From Amycolatopsis tucumanensis (GTDB lineage Bacteria > Actinomycetota > Actinomycetes > Mycobacteriales > Pseudonocardiaceae), in assembly GCF_021654135.1 (NCBI RefSeq), contig NZ_JAKGSD010000055.1, positions 1 through 55,279 of the forward strand: a stretch of DNA of 55,279 nucleotides, written 5' to 3'. Made by a program: the position numbers and the translations under genes. Under the pieces are notes generated by a model. That model had not been told where the DNA came from. It searched no databases and saw only the letters and a program-made list of their open reading frames with translations. Below are positions 17,077 through 26,050 of the stretch, in pieces (position 1 is the stretch's first letter; every line of letters begins with the position of its first letter).

Positions 17077-17936
17077 TGTACCCGCTGGTCCTCGACCTCG
17101 CCGGCGACGGCATCCCCGTCACGGTGACCTGCAGGGTGCTGGGCTTTTCCAAGCAGGCCTTCTACAAGTGGAAGGTCAAACCGGTCAGTGACCGCGACTA
17201 CGACGACGCCCATCTCATCAACGCCGCAATCGACATCCACCACGATGACCCCGAGTTCGGCTACCGGTTCATCGCCGACGAACTCGCCGCCACGGGTTGG
17301 CGGGCCTCACGCAACCGCGTCGGCCGGTTGTGTTCCCAGCAGCGGTTGTGGTCAGTGCACGCCCGCAAACGAGGGCGCCACCGACGCCCCGGGCCACCCG
17401 TGCACGATGACCTCGTCCGTCGCGAGTTCACCGCCCAGCGGCCCGATCAGCTCTGGCTGACCGACATCACCGAACATCCCACCGGCGAGGGCAAGCTTTA
17501 CCTCTGCGCGGTCAAAGACGCCTGCTCCACACGGATCGTCGGCTACTCCATCGATTTCCACATGACCTCCCACCTTGCCGTCGCCGCGCTACGCCACGCC
17601 GTGACGCTGCGCGAACCGGCCGGGACCGTGGTGCACTCCGACCGCGGCAGTCAGTTCCGCTCACACGTCTACCAGCGCGAGCTGCGCGCGGCCGGGCTGC
17701 GCGGATCAATGGGACGAGTCGGAACCTGCGCCGATAACGCCGCGATGGAATCCTTCTTCAGCCTCCTGCAAAAGAACGTGCTCAACCGCCGACGCTGGCC
17801 CACCCGAGCGCAACTACGCCTGGCCATCGTCACCTGGATCGAGACCACCTACCACCGCCGACGCCGCCAACACACCCTGGGGCGACTGACTCCGATCGAG
17901 TTCGAGACACTGCTCAACGCCGCTGACGCGGCCTGA
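17073..17936 (+). CDS. IS3-family transposase OrfB (DDE integrase core)
   Basis: 287-residue integrase-core protein. The N-terminal HTH_21 region reads DDPEFGYRFIADELAATGW (residues 54-72). The DDE triad is visible: WLTDITEH (first D, about 129), VVHSDRGSQFRS (second D, about 190) and NAAMESFFSLLQKNVL (E, about 227). The C-terminal TLGRLTPIEFE motif is typical. The ATG overlaps the orfA stop by 4 nt. All catalytic residues are intact, so this copy may be active; it is the only undamaged transposase of the three in this nest. Confidence 0.92.
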   Translation: MMYPLVLDLAGDGIPVTVTCRVLGFSKQAFYKWKVKPVSDRDYDDAHLINAAIDIHHDDPEFGYRFIADELAATGWRASRNRVGRLCSQQRLWSVHARKRGRHRRPGPPVHDDLVRREFTAQRPDQLWLTDITEHPTGEGKLYLCAVKDACSTRIVGYSIDFHMTSHLAVAALRHAVTLREPAGTVVHSDRGSQFRSHVYQRELRAAGLRGSMGRVGTCADNAAMESFFSLLQKNVLNRRRWPTRAQLRLAIVTWIETTYHRRRRQHTLGRLTPIEFETLLNAADAA

Positions 17937-18255
17937 CCCACCCACAAAACCGGGGTCAACCGAACTCTGGGCAGTCCCCTCCGGCTGGCTCGCCGGCTGG
18001 CCGCGGATCTACGGCGCCCCTGGGAGAAACCCGCACCACCGGGCCGGCTCACTCCGGCCCGGGTTCGTCGCGGGTTTCGGCACCTACGCGCACACGCCGG
18101 CTCTCCCGCCAATGCACCAAAACCAACACGGGCCGACCCAGGACGGCCACCCGGCCGCCGCAACAACCGGCCAGCCATCCGCTATGACGTGCACGTCGTC
18201 ACCTCAACGACATCCACGAAGACCAAGTCGAGCACGCCCCGACCACGCCGAACAG

Positions 18256-18273
18256 GTTAAAACTCAAGCTAGC
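18256..18273. repeat. 18-bp direct repeat, right copy
   Basis: Identical to 14179-14196. It contains the TAA stop of the interrupted transposase and marks the right edge of the insertion nest. The broken exchanger gene starts 160 bp further on. Confidence 0.9.
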
Positions 18274-18433
18274 CCGCCGCCGACACGCTGAGACCGCCGC
18301 CGGGTCTCCGGTGGCGGGGCCCGACGCTGTGGCGCCTGGTGGGCGAGACCTTCGGCCAGCTGCTGGTACCGACTGCCCGAGCCCATTCCGCGATGTCTCG
18401 GTCAGCGCGGTTGCTACCGGGAGGACCTGTTTC

Positions 18434-19844
18434 ATGTTCGGCAAGCTGCTGCGGCCGCTGGCATTGTGTGTCGCGTTGACCATTCCAGCGTTGGTGCTGC
18501 GGTTATCGGTATGGCAGTGGTCGCGGCCTCGTTCGTGCTCGCCTGGGCGGCGGAGGCCGCGCAGGTCGACATTTCCGGAGGGCTGGCGATTGCGATCCTT
18601 GCCGTGATCGCGGTGCTGCCGGAATACGCGGTGGACCTGTACTTTGCCTACACCGCCGGGTCCAATCCGGACTCCGTGGCCTACGCCGCGGCGAACATGA
18701 CCGGGTCAAACCGGTTGTTACTGGGCCTGGGCTGGTCGGTGGTCGTACTCGTCACCTTGGCGCTGGCCACGCGCCGTAGCGGCAAGACCGTGCGTGCACT
18801 GGTCCTGGAGCCCGGCTACCGGGTGGAGCTGGGCTTCCTGGCGATCGCCTCGGTGGTGGCGTTCCTGATCCCCGTCAGCGGCCAGATTCCTCTGCTGCTG
18901 GGGTTCGCGCTGCTCGGGTTCTTCGTGTTCTACCTGTGGAAGGTTTCCCGCGCCGAGTCCGGTGAACCGCATCTGGTCGGTCGACCATCGCGCAACTTCC
19001 GAAGCGGGGCCGCCGCGCCCTTGTGGTGGGGATGTTCGCCTTCGCCGCGCTGGTGATCGTGGACTGCGCCGAGCCCTTCGCACACGCTCTGATCGCGACC
19101 GGGACGCAGCTGGGGATCGACCAGTTCCTACTGGTGCAGTGGCTGGCGCCGCTGGCCTCGGAGGCGCCGGAGTTTATTGTGGCTATCCTGTTCGCGTTGC
19201 GCGGCAAGGGTGCCGACGCGATCGGCACCCTGATCTCCAGCAAGGTCAACCAGTGGACCCTGCTGGTGGGCAGTCTGCCGCTCGCGTACTTCGCCGGCGG
19301 CGGTACCGCAGCCTTGAGTCTGGATGGCCGGCAGGTCGAGGAGTTTCTGCTCACCGCCACTCAGACCTTGCTCGGGGTCGCCGCGTTGCTCGCGCTGCGG
19401 TTCCCGCGCTGGGCCGCCTGGACCCTGCTTGGGCTGTTCGCTGTCCAGTTCGCGGTGCCCGGTCATGCCGCCCGCTACGTCCTAGCCGGCATCTACGCAG
19501 TCCTCACCCTGGTGGCGCTGGTGAACAATCGCCGACACATCCTGCCGACACTGGCCGCCCCCTTCCGGCGCCGCGCGGAGCAGGAAGCGACCGGCACGTC
19601 CGACCAGGTGGCCACCACGCACCGTGGAGCCAGCGACGCCAGCCTGCTCGACGCTGCTCACGCTGTGTCCAGGAGGGTTGCACTCGCCCCGTACGGTTTC
19701 CGGAGCAGGAACGAGCAGGTTCGAGGAGGCGTGACATCCACAGCCCCAAGTCGGCCCGCGGCGGATGAACCGGTGGTTGGACCGCATCATCACCTCAGCG
19801 CACCGCAGCCTCGACTGCGCGGACGAGGTCGACCTCGGGGGTAG
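18434..19844 (+). pseudogene. Sodium/calcium (cation/proton) exchanger family membrane protein, frameshifted
   Basis: A polytopic CaCA-superfamily exchanger read in three frames. MFGKLLRPLALCVALTIPALVLRL starts at ATG 18434. It then shifts near 18505, with loss of about 15 residues, to FVLAWAAEAAQVDISGGLAIAILAVIAVLPEYAVDLYFAY. A second shift near 18982 (one base) gives TIAQLPKRGRRALVVGMFAF and then the second repeat, QWLAPLASEAPEFIVAILFALRGKGADAIGTLISSKVNQWTLL. The alpha-repeat motifs LPEYAVD and SEAPEFIVA are intact. Homology fades near 19590 and the frame runs on to 19844. It borders the insertion nest and is probably dead. Confidence 0.75.
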
Positions 19845-20261
19845 GGGCGTCGCGGCCGGCGCCGCAGATCGCGGCCGAGGAGAGGCTGCGCTGCCGCCCC
19901 AGCCGAAGCTGAGCGCGCGGTGGGTGGTCGACAGGCGCTCGCGCTCTCGGTCCGCCGTATCATGGCCCAGCGCGACAGCACCTGGCAAACACCGTTCTCC
20001 TCGAACGCCACAACAACGTCGGCTGACCAGACTTCCTCACAGACACCGAGCGCAAATAGGTTTTTTTCCACCTCGAGTCGACCAGGGACCCGAGCCTCCT
20101 TCCACAGTTCGCGAATTACACTTTTCCCCGTCGTTTCGTCGGTAATTCAAAATCCACAACCGGTCGCGACAAGTGAACGACGGAGCGCACTCCACCCTTG
20201 CCCCACCCGCATCGACGGGCGCATAGTGAGACGTTGCCAGCGCACGGAAATCAGGTGAGCC
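19845..20261. other. Stretch without recognisable gene
   Basis: ORFs here on both strands show no family resemblance and have shadow-like composition. A T-run (TTTTTTTCC, near 20060) and lower GC toward 20160 suggest intergenic sequence upstream of the secreted peptide gene. Confidence 0.5.
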
Positions 20262-20549
20262 ATGATGAAGCGCAAAATTCTCGCATTCGCCGCCGCCCTG
20301 TCGTTGTCGTTCGGACTGATGACCGGCGCCGCGTCCGCAACAATTCATCCGATTGTGGAGTCCGCCGATTGCGCCAACCCGACCGCAGACGCCCACCACC
20401 CGCTCGGCGACGTCGCCGATCCAATCGGTCAAACTCCGGGCGTCGGGTCGCACTCGGAACAAAGCACCTTCAGGGCGATACAGTCCGCGAACGAGAACGC
20501 GTTCTTCGGGCACAAGCTCGACGGCCAATGCGGGAAGGTCGGGCAATAG
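20262..20549 (+). CDS. Small secreted protein of unknown function
   Basis: 95 residues from ATG 20262, with AGGTGAG a few bases upstream. A classical Sec signal peptide (MMKRKILAFAAALSLSFGLMTGAASA) is followed by a mature peptide of about 69 residues with two cysteines (ADCANP and GQCGKV), likely one disulfide. It has His and Asn but no recognised domain; a phrase such as PIGQTPGVGSHSEQSTFRA resembles small secreted actinobacterial proteins of unknown function. Codon use is less GC-biased than in the neighbours. No binding motif is evident. It stands alone, convergent with the AraC gene. Confidence 0.7.
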   Translation: MMKRKILAFAAALSLSFGLMTGAASATIHPIVESADCANPTADAHHPLGDVADPIGQTPGVGSHSEQSTFRAIQSANENAFFGHKLDGQCGKVGQ

Positions 20550-20592
20550 GACCGCATTACTTGACCCCAAGTCGGGGAACCCGAAACCCGTT

Positions 20593-21363
20593 TCAGGAGC
20601 CGTGCAGGTAACGGCCCGGGGAGGTGCCGACCGTCCGACGGAACGCGGCGATCAAGGCGCTCGCGTTCGCGTACCCGACAGTGTGCGCGACCTGGGAGAC
20701 CGGGCGTCCTTCCGCGAGGAGCGGCAGGGCCGCCCGCAGCCGCATGTGGGTGCGCCACCGGTCGAAGCTCATCTCCGTGTCGCGAACAAACAGCCGGGAC
20801 AGGGTTCGCCGGCTCACCCCGACGGCGCGCGCGTGGGCCTCGAGGCTCCGCGAGTCAGCCGGATCGGCGAGCAGGGCGTCGGCCACGGCGCGGACGCGTT
20901 CGTCCACCGTAAGCGGGACATCGATCGGCAAGGCCGGCAGGGGGTGCAGCAGGTCGAGCACCACACCTTCGGCCCGCAGCCGTGCGTCATCGGAGAGGCC
21001 GTCACGGGCCAGGTAGGCGAACAGGTGCGCCAGCAGACCGTCGACGCCAACCGCGGTGGGCTCCGTCCAATTGAGAGCGCATCGCGCGGGGTCCAGGTAG
21101 AGGCTGCACAGCGTCGCGTCCCGGGTGGCGCCAGTGCGATGAACAACACCGGCCGGCAACCACAGCGCACGCGTGGGCGGCAGGACCCAGTACGAGTCGC
21201 CGACGGCCACGCTGAGCACGCCACTCCGCGTCCAGGCCAATTGGTGATGCGTGTGGCTGTGGGGTGCGATCCACTCCCCTGACGCCAACGGGAACTGCCC
21301 GACGACGATCACTCCCGCACCTGCTGGAACGGTGGTGTCACCGGCCTCGATCACGCGATCCAT
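20593..21363 (-). CDS. AraC-family transcriptional regulator with cupin domain
   Basis: 256 residues. The N-terminal cupin (residues 15-110; PHSHTHHQLAWTRSG and LWLPAGVVHRTGA) is a ligand-sensing jelly roll. The C-terminal double helix-turn-helix spans about 155-252, with SLEAHARAVGVSRRTLSRLF and the AraC signature SQVAHTVGYANASALIAAFRRTVGTSPGRYL. This architecture (AraC_N/cupin_6 type) commonly regulates an adjacent efflux gene. The MFS exporter lies 142 bp away in divergent orientation, the classic layout for such control. The ligand is unknown. Confidence 0.88.
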   Translation of the reverse strand: MDRVIEAGDTTVPAGAGVIVVGQFPLASGEWIAPHSHTHHQLAWTRSGVLSVAVGDSYWVLPPTRALWLPAGVVHRTGATRDATLCSLYLDPARCALNWTEPTAVGVDGLLAHLFAYLARDGLSDDARLRAEGVVLDLLHPLPALPIDVPLTVDERVRAVADALLADPADSRSLEAHARAVGVSRRTLSRLFVRDTEMSFDRWRTHMRLRAALPLLAEGRPVSQVAHTVGYANASALIAAFRRTVGTSPGRYLHGS

Positions 21364-21505
21364 GCGTCTGTCCTCAACTCGACATCCTCTGGCCTCGTCG
21401 CTGATTGTGGCCGGGCGGCGTCAACCATAGCTTCGGAATGGTGCTGATCAACCCGTTGCCGACCGCCGCTTCGCCCATACCGCACTCAGCGACAGGACCG
21501 CGGTC

Positions 21506-22867
21506 ATGACACCGCCCGCGCGGAACCGCCGCGGGGCCGCGTGGGCCGTGCTGTGTTTCGTCCAGTTCATGGTGGTGCTGGACGACAACGTGGTGAGCGT
21601 CGCGCTCCCCAGCATTCGCGGCGACCTCGGGTTCACCACGACAGGACTGGCCTGGGTCGTCAACGCGTACTTCCTGACCTTCGGCGGATTGCTGCTGCTG
21701 GCCGGCCGCACTGCCGACCTGCTGGGCAGGCGGCGCGTCTTCCTCGCCGGAGTGGCACTGTTCGGTACGGCCAGTCTCGCCTGTGGCCTTGCCCAACAGC
21801 CCTGGCAGCTCGTGGCCGGGCGGTTCACCCAGGGCGCCGGTGCGGCGCTGGCCAGCCCAGCGGCGTTGTCCATGATCACCCTGTTGTTCCCCGGCGCCGG
21901 AGAACGCACCAGAGCACTGGCGATCTGGGGCGGCATCGCTGCACTGGGCGGCACCACGGGCCTGATGGTCCCGGGCGTGCTGACCGGCCTCGCCTCCTGG
22001 CGGTGGATCTTTCTGATCAATCTGCCGGTGGCGGCGCTGGCTCTCGTACTGCTTCCTCGCCTCATCCCCGAGAGCCGGGCAGGCCGACGGGCACCTCTGG
22101 ACGTACCGGGCGCACTTCTCGGCACCGCCGCGGTCATCACCCTGGTCTACGGCCTGCTGCAGGTCGGGGAATCGTCCTGGGCCGAGCTGACCGTCATCGC
22201 CCCATTGGTCGTGGGCACGGTCCTGGCTGCCGGCTTCCTGCTGGTGGAGTCTCGCACAGCAGAACCTCTCGTGCCGGGGGCCTTGCTGGCCGATCGGACC
22301 CGCGCGGTCGCCAACGGCGCCACCCTGGTCTTCTCGGCAGCCTTCTACGCGATGGCCTTCCTGCTGATGATCCACCTACAGACCGTGCTCGGATACGACC
22401 CGCTCCAAGCTGGTGTTGCCTACCTCCCCTACGGCGCGGGCATCCTGCTGGGGATGCGGATCGCCACGCGCGCCGTGACCACATTGGGAGTGCGGTGGGC
22501 GCTGGTCCTGTCGTTCCTGATCAGTTCAGGCGGACTGCTGCTGCTGTCCGGCGTGGCAGCGCATGATTCGTATGCATCCGGCGTCCTGCCCGGGATGCTC
22601 GTCACGAGTCTGGGGTGCGGGCTGAGCCTGCCGGTGTTGACGGCGGCCGCGGTCACGCGCACCACCGCAGAGAATGCCGGCCTCGGGTCGGCCCTGTTCA
22701 GCTCCGTGCAACAGGTCGGCGGCGCGCTGGGGGTGGCGGTTCTGGTGGCGGTGGCCGAGCGACAGGACGGCTTCTCATCCGCGCTCACCGTCGCCGCGGC
22801 CATCCTGGCACTCGGCGCAGTGCTCATCGCTGCGCTGCTGCGGACCGAAGCACCAGGTGTGGCATGA
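21506..22867 (+). CDS. MFS drug exporter, DHA2 (EmrB/QacA) family
   Basis: 453-residue proton-coupled multidrug exporter with about 14 membrane helices. Motif A is visible as GRTADLLGRRRVFLAG (about residues 64-79), the DHA2 start QFMVVLDDNVVSVALPSI is at residues 17-34 with the acidic pair in helix 1 (LDDNVV), and motif C-like GGTTGLMVPGVLTG is near 150. It is full length. It is divergent from the AraC regulator, which probably controls it. The substrate cannot be predicted. It ends 49 bp before the convergent TIGR03943 gene. Confidence 0.9.
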   Translation: MTPPARNRRGAAWAVLCFVQFMVVLDDNVVSVALPSIRGDLGFTTTGLAWVVNAYFLTFGGLLLLAGRTADLLGRRRVFLAGVALFGTASLACGLAQQPWQLVAGRFTQGAGAALASPAALSMITLLFPGAGERTRALAIWGGIAALGGTTGLMVPGVLTGLASWRWIFLINLPVAALALVLLPRLIPESRAGRRAPLDVPGALLGTAAVITLVYGLLQVGESSWAELTVIAPLVVGTVLAAGFLLVESRTAEPLVPGALLADRTRAVANGATLVFSAAFYAMAFLLMIHLQTVLGYDPLQAGVAYLPYGAGILLGMRIATRAVTTLGVRWALVLSFLISSGGLLLLSGVAAHDSYASGVLPGMLVTSLGCGLSLPVLTAAAVTRTTAENAGLGSALFSSVQQVGGALGVAVLVAVAERQDGFSSALTVAAAILALGAVLIAALLRTEAPGVA

Positions 22868-22916
22868 ACTCCATCGCCGAACGGCTTCTCGGAGCGATGC
22901 GATGCCGGCCTACGCG

Positions 22917-23672
22917 TCAGTACTCGTACGTGTCCTGCGGGGCGGCAATCGGCCGAGCGCCGTGAACGATCAAGGTCGGGGTGTAGCGGTTGCCTTCGTT
23001 CGCGGTGTTGGGTGCGACGGTTCCGGTGACGGTCAGCCACTGGTCGTCCCGGTAGTGGTCGAGGTTGTCGCCGGCGAGCCGGGCGTGGAGGGGGAACGCG
23101 TCGGCGGCGCAGCAGTTGATGACGATGCGGGCGAGGAACGGGGCGCCGGCCTTGTTGCGGACGATGAAGCCGGTGACCTGGATGGTGCGGTTGTCGAGCG
23201 TCCCGGCGCTGTCCCACCCGGCGCGCGTGATGAGGTCGGTGAAGCGCATCGGGACGACCTCGCCTGGCGGCAGAGGTGGGAACGGGACGCGGCGCGTGGT
23301 GTCCGGACCGGGGGCGGCCACGGTGCGGTTTCCGGCGCGGTTGACCGCGTCGGAGCCCAGCGCGGGAGGGGCGATGAGGAAGATGGCCAGGACGGGGACG
23401 AGGAGAAGCCACGGGCTTCGTGGGGCATGATGGTGCTCATCGGCGCAGGCCGGGCCTGGAGACGACCCAGATTGCCCGGCTGGGATCGGGCGAGCATCCC
23501 GGATGTCCCGGACGATGGCGATCACTGCCAGCGCGACGATCACGGTGCCAGCGGCCAGCAACCACGGCGCCATGACCGGCCTGACATAGCGCAGGTAGCC
23601 GGCGTCGAGGACGATCTTGATCAGAGCGCCCCCGACCAGGAGCAGAAGTACGTTCTGCGTCTCCCGCTTCAT
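22917..23672 (-). CDS. TIGR03943 family membrane protein (YcgQ-like)
   Basis: 251 residues from ATG 23672, overlapping the permease stop by 4 nt. Two or three N-terminal helices (residues 7-60, with APWLLAAGTVIVALAVIAI) are followed by a linker with DEHHHAP and an extracytoplasmic C-terminal domain. The latter has the family signature GFIVRNKAGAPFLARIVINCCAADAFPLHARL with an adjacent cysteine pair. Members always accompany a UPF0718-type permease, as here, and are thought to form its partner subunit, possibly in metal handling. The substrate is unproven. A longer ORF covering this frame is an artefact of read-through into the permease antisense frame. Confidence 0.85.
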   Translation of the reverse strand: MKRETQNVLLLLVGGALIKIVLDAGYLRYVRPVMAPWLLAAGTVIVALAVIAIVRDIRDARPIPAGQSGSSPGPACADEHHHAPRSPWLLLVPVLAIFLIAPPALGSDAVNRAGNRTVAAPGPDTTRRVPFPPLPPGEVVPMRFTDLITRAGWDSAGTLDNRTIQVTGFIVRNKAGAPFLARIVINCCAADAFPLHARLAGDNLDHYRDDQWLTVTGTVAPNTANEGNRYTPTLIVHGARPIAAPQDTYEY

Positions 23673-24667
23673 CGGCCACTCCCCAGCAGCGGCAGCCCGA
23701 CCGCAACAGCGCATCCGATGGCGACCAGGAACGTCAGCGGCGCGAACCGGAGGGCGAACTGGCGGCCGAATGTCCCGGCCTGCAGTGCGATGAGCTTGAG
23801 GTCGACAGCCGGGCCGACTACCAGGAAAACGAGCCTGGGAACCAGGGGGATGGCGGAAAGAGAAGCTGCGACGAAGGCGTCTGCCTCGCTGCACAGCGCC
23901 AGGACGACAGCGAGCACGGCCATCACGAGCACGCCGAGCGCCAGGTTCCCACCCAGGGTGCCCAGCCAGGTCTGCGGGACGACGACGTTGAGCACGGCGG
24001 AGGCGAGCCCGCCGATGACGAGGAACCCACCCGCTTCGACGAGGTCGTGCCGTGCCGTCTCGGTGAACACCCGCCAGCGGGATCCGCCGACCGGCCCGGA
24101 CAGGCGGCTCAGCGCCCGCTCCGCGATCCACTCCACGCGGCCGAACCGCTGCCACAACCAGCCCGTGACGACGGCCGTGGTCAGCGACCCTCCGAATCGG
24201 GCGAGCACCATCTCCGGCCGCCCCGGGAAGGCAACCGCGGTCACCAGCACGACCGGATTGATCGCCGGTGAGGCCAGCAAGAACGCAAGTGCCACCGCAG
24301 GGGCCACCTGATTCTGCATCAACCGGCGTGCGACCGGCACCGACGCACACTCGCATCCCGGCAGCGCGGCCCCCGCCAAACCCGCGACCGGAATCGCGAG
24401 CCCAGGGTGGCGCGGAAGCAGTCGTCGCAGGCGTTCGGCGGGCAAGAACGCCATGATCGCCCCGCTCAGCAGCACTCCGAGAACCAGGAAGGGCAAGGCC
24501 TGCACCACCACTGCGACGAACACCGTCGACCCGGTTCGCAACGCCGCCACGTCGAACAGGTCGACCAGGTAGCTCTGGGCCAGCAGTGCCACGAGCAGCA
24601 CCACGCACAGCACCCGGAGGGACCCGGTCGATCCCCGCCGCCACTTGGTTCGGGCGGGTGCCGTCAC
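23669..24667 (-). CDS. UPF0718-type permease (YcgR-like)
   Basis: 332-residue predicted permease from GTG 24667, which has AGGA about 7 nt upstream; an upstream GTG at 24724 would add 19 unlikely residues. About eight helices are present. The conserved block AGAALPGCECASVPVARRLM (residues 102-121) carries the paired cysteines of the family, followed by FLLASPAINPVVLV and SEADAFVAASLSAIP, all hallmarks of UPF0718. It is coupled to the TIGR03943 partner by a 4-nt overlap. It may be cotranscribed with the RipA-like gene 96 nt upstream. The substrate is unknown. Confidence 0.84.
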   Translation of the reverse strand: MTAPARTKWRRGSTGSLRVLCVVLLVALLAQSYLVDLFDVAALRTGSTVFVAVVVQALPFLVLGVLLSGAIMAFLPAERLRRLLPRHPGLAIPVAGLAGAALPGCECASVPVARRLMQNQVAPAVALAFLLASPAINPVVLVTAVAFPGRPEMVLARFGGSLTTAVVTGWLWQRFGRVEWIAERALSRLSGPVGGSRWRVFTETARHDLVEAGGFLVIGGLASAVLNVVVPQTWLGTLGGNLALGVLVMAVLAVVLALCSEADAFVAASLSAIPLVPRLVFLVVGPAVDLKLIALQAGTFGRQFALRFAPLTFLVAIGCAVAVGLPLLGSGR

Positions 24668-24763
24668 CGATCCTCGCTCCCCATGGTCAGACCCCTTCGG
24701 ATGCCGTGGCGTCGGTGTGGCCACCCCAGCAGCTCCGGCGCCCCCAACCGGCCGTGCCCAGCG

Positions 24764-25813
24764 TCAGCCGACAATCCGTCGCGCGCCGATGTAATGTCCG
24801 TCACCCTTCGCGGAACGGACGTCCACGAGTTGCCCTTCGGTCGGGGCGTCGACCATCTTCCCACTGCCCACGTACATGCCGACGTGGTGGATCTTCGACG
24901 GGTCGCCGCTGCCGTCGTCGAAGAAGACAAGGTCACCGGGCTGGAGCTCGCTCATCGACACCGGCCTGCCGACCGTGTACTGCTGCCGGCTCGTCCGGGG
25001 CAGACTGACCCCCGCCTGTTTGTAGGCCCAGCTGGTCAAGCCGGAACAGTCGAACTCGCTGGGGCCGGTCGCTCCCCACTCGTACTCCGAACCACGCTTG
25101 GAGAGCGCGGCCTGCAACGCGTCGTTCGCCGCACCCGGGGGCCCGAGGTAGGAGCCGGTGTCCTGCACCGTGTTGAGGACTTCCCGTTCACTGGCTGACA
25201 AGGCGTTGAGGGCCTGCCGCACCTGCCTGATCTGGGTGTTGAGATCCCGCCTGCGCTGGTTCACGAGGTCCAGCGCTCGTTGCGCCTCGGCCGCCGCGGC
25301 ATCGGCACGCGTCTTCGCCTCCGCGGCGGCTGCTTGGGCAGTCGCCGCCTGGCTGCTCGCAGCCTGCAGCTGGGTCAGCGCCTCCATGTTGTTGGCGGAC
25401 AGCATGCTCAGCGCCGACATGCGGTCGAGGTAGTCCTGGGCGGAGCTGCTGCCCATGATCGCCGACAGCCGGGCGAACTGGCCGCCCCGGAAGGATTCCG
25501 CGGTGAATTCGTCCACTGTGCCGCGGAACTGCCCCTCGGCGGCCTGGGCGCGGGCGAGAGCCTCGTTCGCGGCAGCCAGGTCGGCGTTGGCCCGGTCGCG
25601 GATGTTGTTCGCGTTGGTGAGGTCTGCTTGTGCGCCCAGCAGGTCCTCGTCAGCCTGGGCGGCAGCTGCACCGAGTTCCTGGTAGCGCTGCATCTCGTCA
25701 GAGCCTTCGGAGGGCTGAGCCCCTGCGGGGATGGCGACCAGAGTCATCGCGAGGACCGCTGTGGCCGCGAGGGCTCGTACGGCGTTGGTGAGTCTGCGGT
25801 TGTGCGGGCGCAC
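24764..25813 (-). CDS. NlpC/P60 peptidoglycan endopeptidase (RipA-like), copy 1
   Basis: Secreted cell-wall hydrolase, 349 residues from GTG 25813 (AAGGAG 10 nt upstream); a more upstream start at 25876 lacks a ribosome site. Signal peptide near residues 7-32. An Ala/Gln-rich coiled coil (about 40-215) resembles the RipA inhibitory N-domain. The C-terminal NlpC/P60 domain has catalytic Cys in SEFDCSGLTSWAYKQ and His in KIHHVGMYVGSGKMVD, so it should cleave D-Glu/DAP stem peptides. A TACTA-N7-TCGTT box lies about 100 nt upstream, linking it with the second NlpC/P60 gene at 44972 and the L,D-transpeptidase. Confidence 0.88.
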   Translation of the reverse strand: MRPHNRRLTNAVRALAATAVLAMTLVAIPAGAQPSEGSDEMQRYQELGAAAAQADEDLLGAQADLTNANNIRDRANADLAAANEALARAQAAEGQFRGTVDEFTAESFRGGQFARLSAIMGSSSAQDYLDRMSALSMLSANNMEALTQLQAASSQAATAQAAAAEAKTRADAAAAEAQRALDLVNQRRRDLNTQIRQVRQALNALSASEREVLNTVQDTGSYLGPPGAANDALQAALSKRGSEYEWGATGPSEFDCSGLTSWAYKQAGVSLPRTSRQQYTVGRPVSMSELQPGDLVFFDDGSGDPSKIHHVGMYVGSGKMVDAPTEGQLVDVRSAKGDGHYIGARRIVG

Positions 25814-25916
25814 CGAGGTGGTTCTCCTTTGTGGATCAGCGGACGTTCCTCGACCTCCCCGAAGGTCCGCGGTCACAGTAGGGTAACGAGCAGCCGTTGT
25901 CCACTATCGTGTTTCG

Positions 25917-25933
25917 TACTACAGGCTGTCGTT
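25917..25933 (-). promoter_or_regulatory. TACTA-N7-TCGTT box before the RipA-like gene
   Basis: Both half-sites are exact on the plus strand (TACTACAGGCTGTCGTT). It lies in the region between the RipA-like start and the truncated TetR gene. It is a candidate operator of the window-wide set. Confidence 0.6.
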
Positions 25934-26050
25934 GAATTTCTCACCCTTGGTGATCAACCGACCGGCTGCGTCGTTCGATGGGTCGTGAGCTTCGACACGC
26001 CTACCCGCCGAACCGCGTGTCCGCATCAGACGCGATACTCGGACGGTCGA

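Larger units (their letters stand above)
16709..17978 (+). mobile_element. IS3-family insertion sequence
   Basis: A 1270-bp element has inverted repeats at 16709-16735 and 17952-17978 (23 of 27 matching; outer ends GGGTCTGCCCAG and GGGACTGCCCAG). It is flanked by the 3-bp duplication CTC (16706-16708 and 17979-17981), typical for IS3. It encodes orfA and orfB and appears structurally complete. Confidence 0.93.
14239..18261 (+). pseudogene. DDE transposase (NF041680-like) interrupted twice by other IS elements
   Basis: Three segments make one transposase: 14239-14799, 16218-16708 and 17982-18261. Removing the two inserted elements and one copy of each target duplication restores continuous reading: LVQMRSD joins RVLRRSTPP, and AAYTQL joins RLARRLAADLRRPWEKP. 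The rest includes QAFLRRFDIEHTFRLFKQTLGW, typical of the actinobacterial IS701/IS4-related family NCBI calls NF041680. The stop TAA lies in the right 18-bp repeat. The N-terminus is about 60-70 residues shorter than I expect for the family, so the 5' end may be lost. It cannot make functional enzyme. Confidence 0.85.

Noticed and set aside
19482..19988. Minus-strand ORF downstream of the broken exchanger
   Set aside because: Partly antisense to exchanger sequence; no recognisable fold, start or ribosome site.
22917..24644. One 575-residue ORF spanning TIGR03943 and permease genes
   Set aside because: Its N-terminal two thirds lie out of frame across the permease gene. Only the part from ATG 23672 resembles a family.
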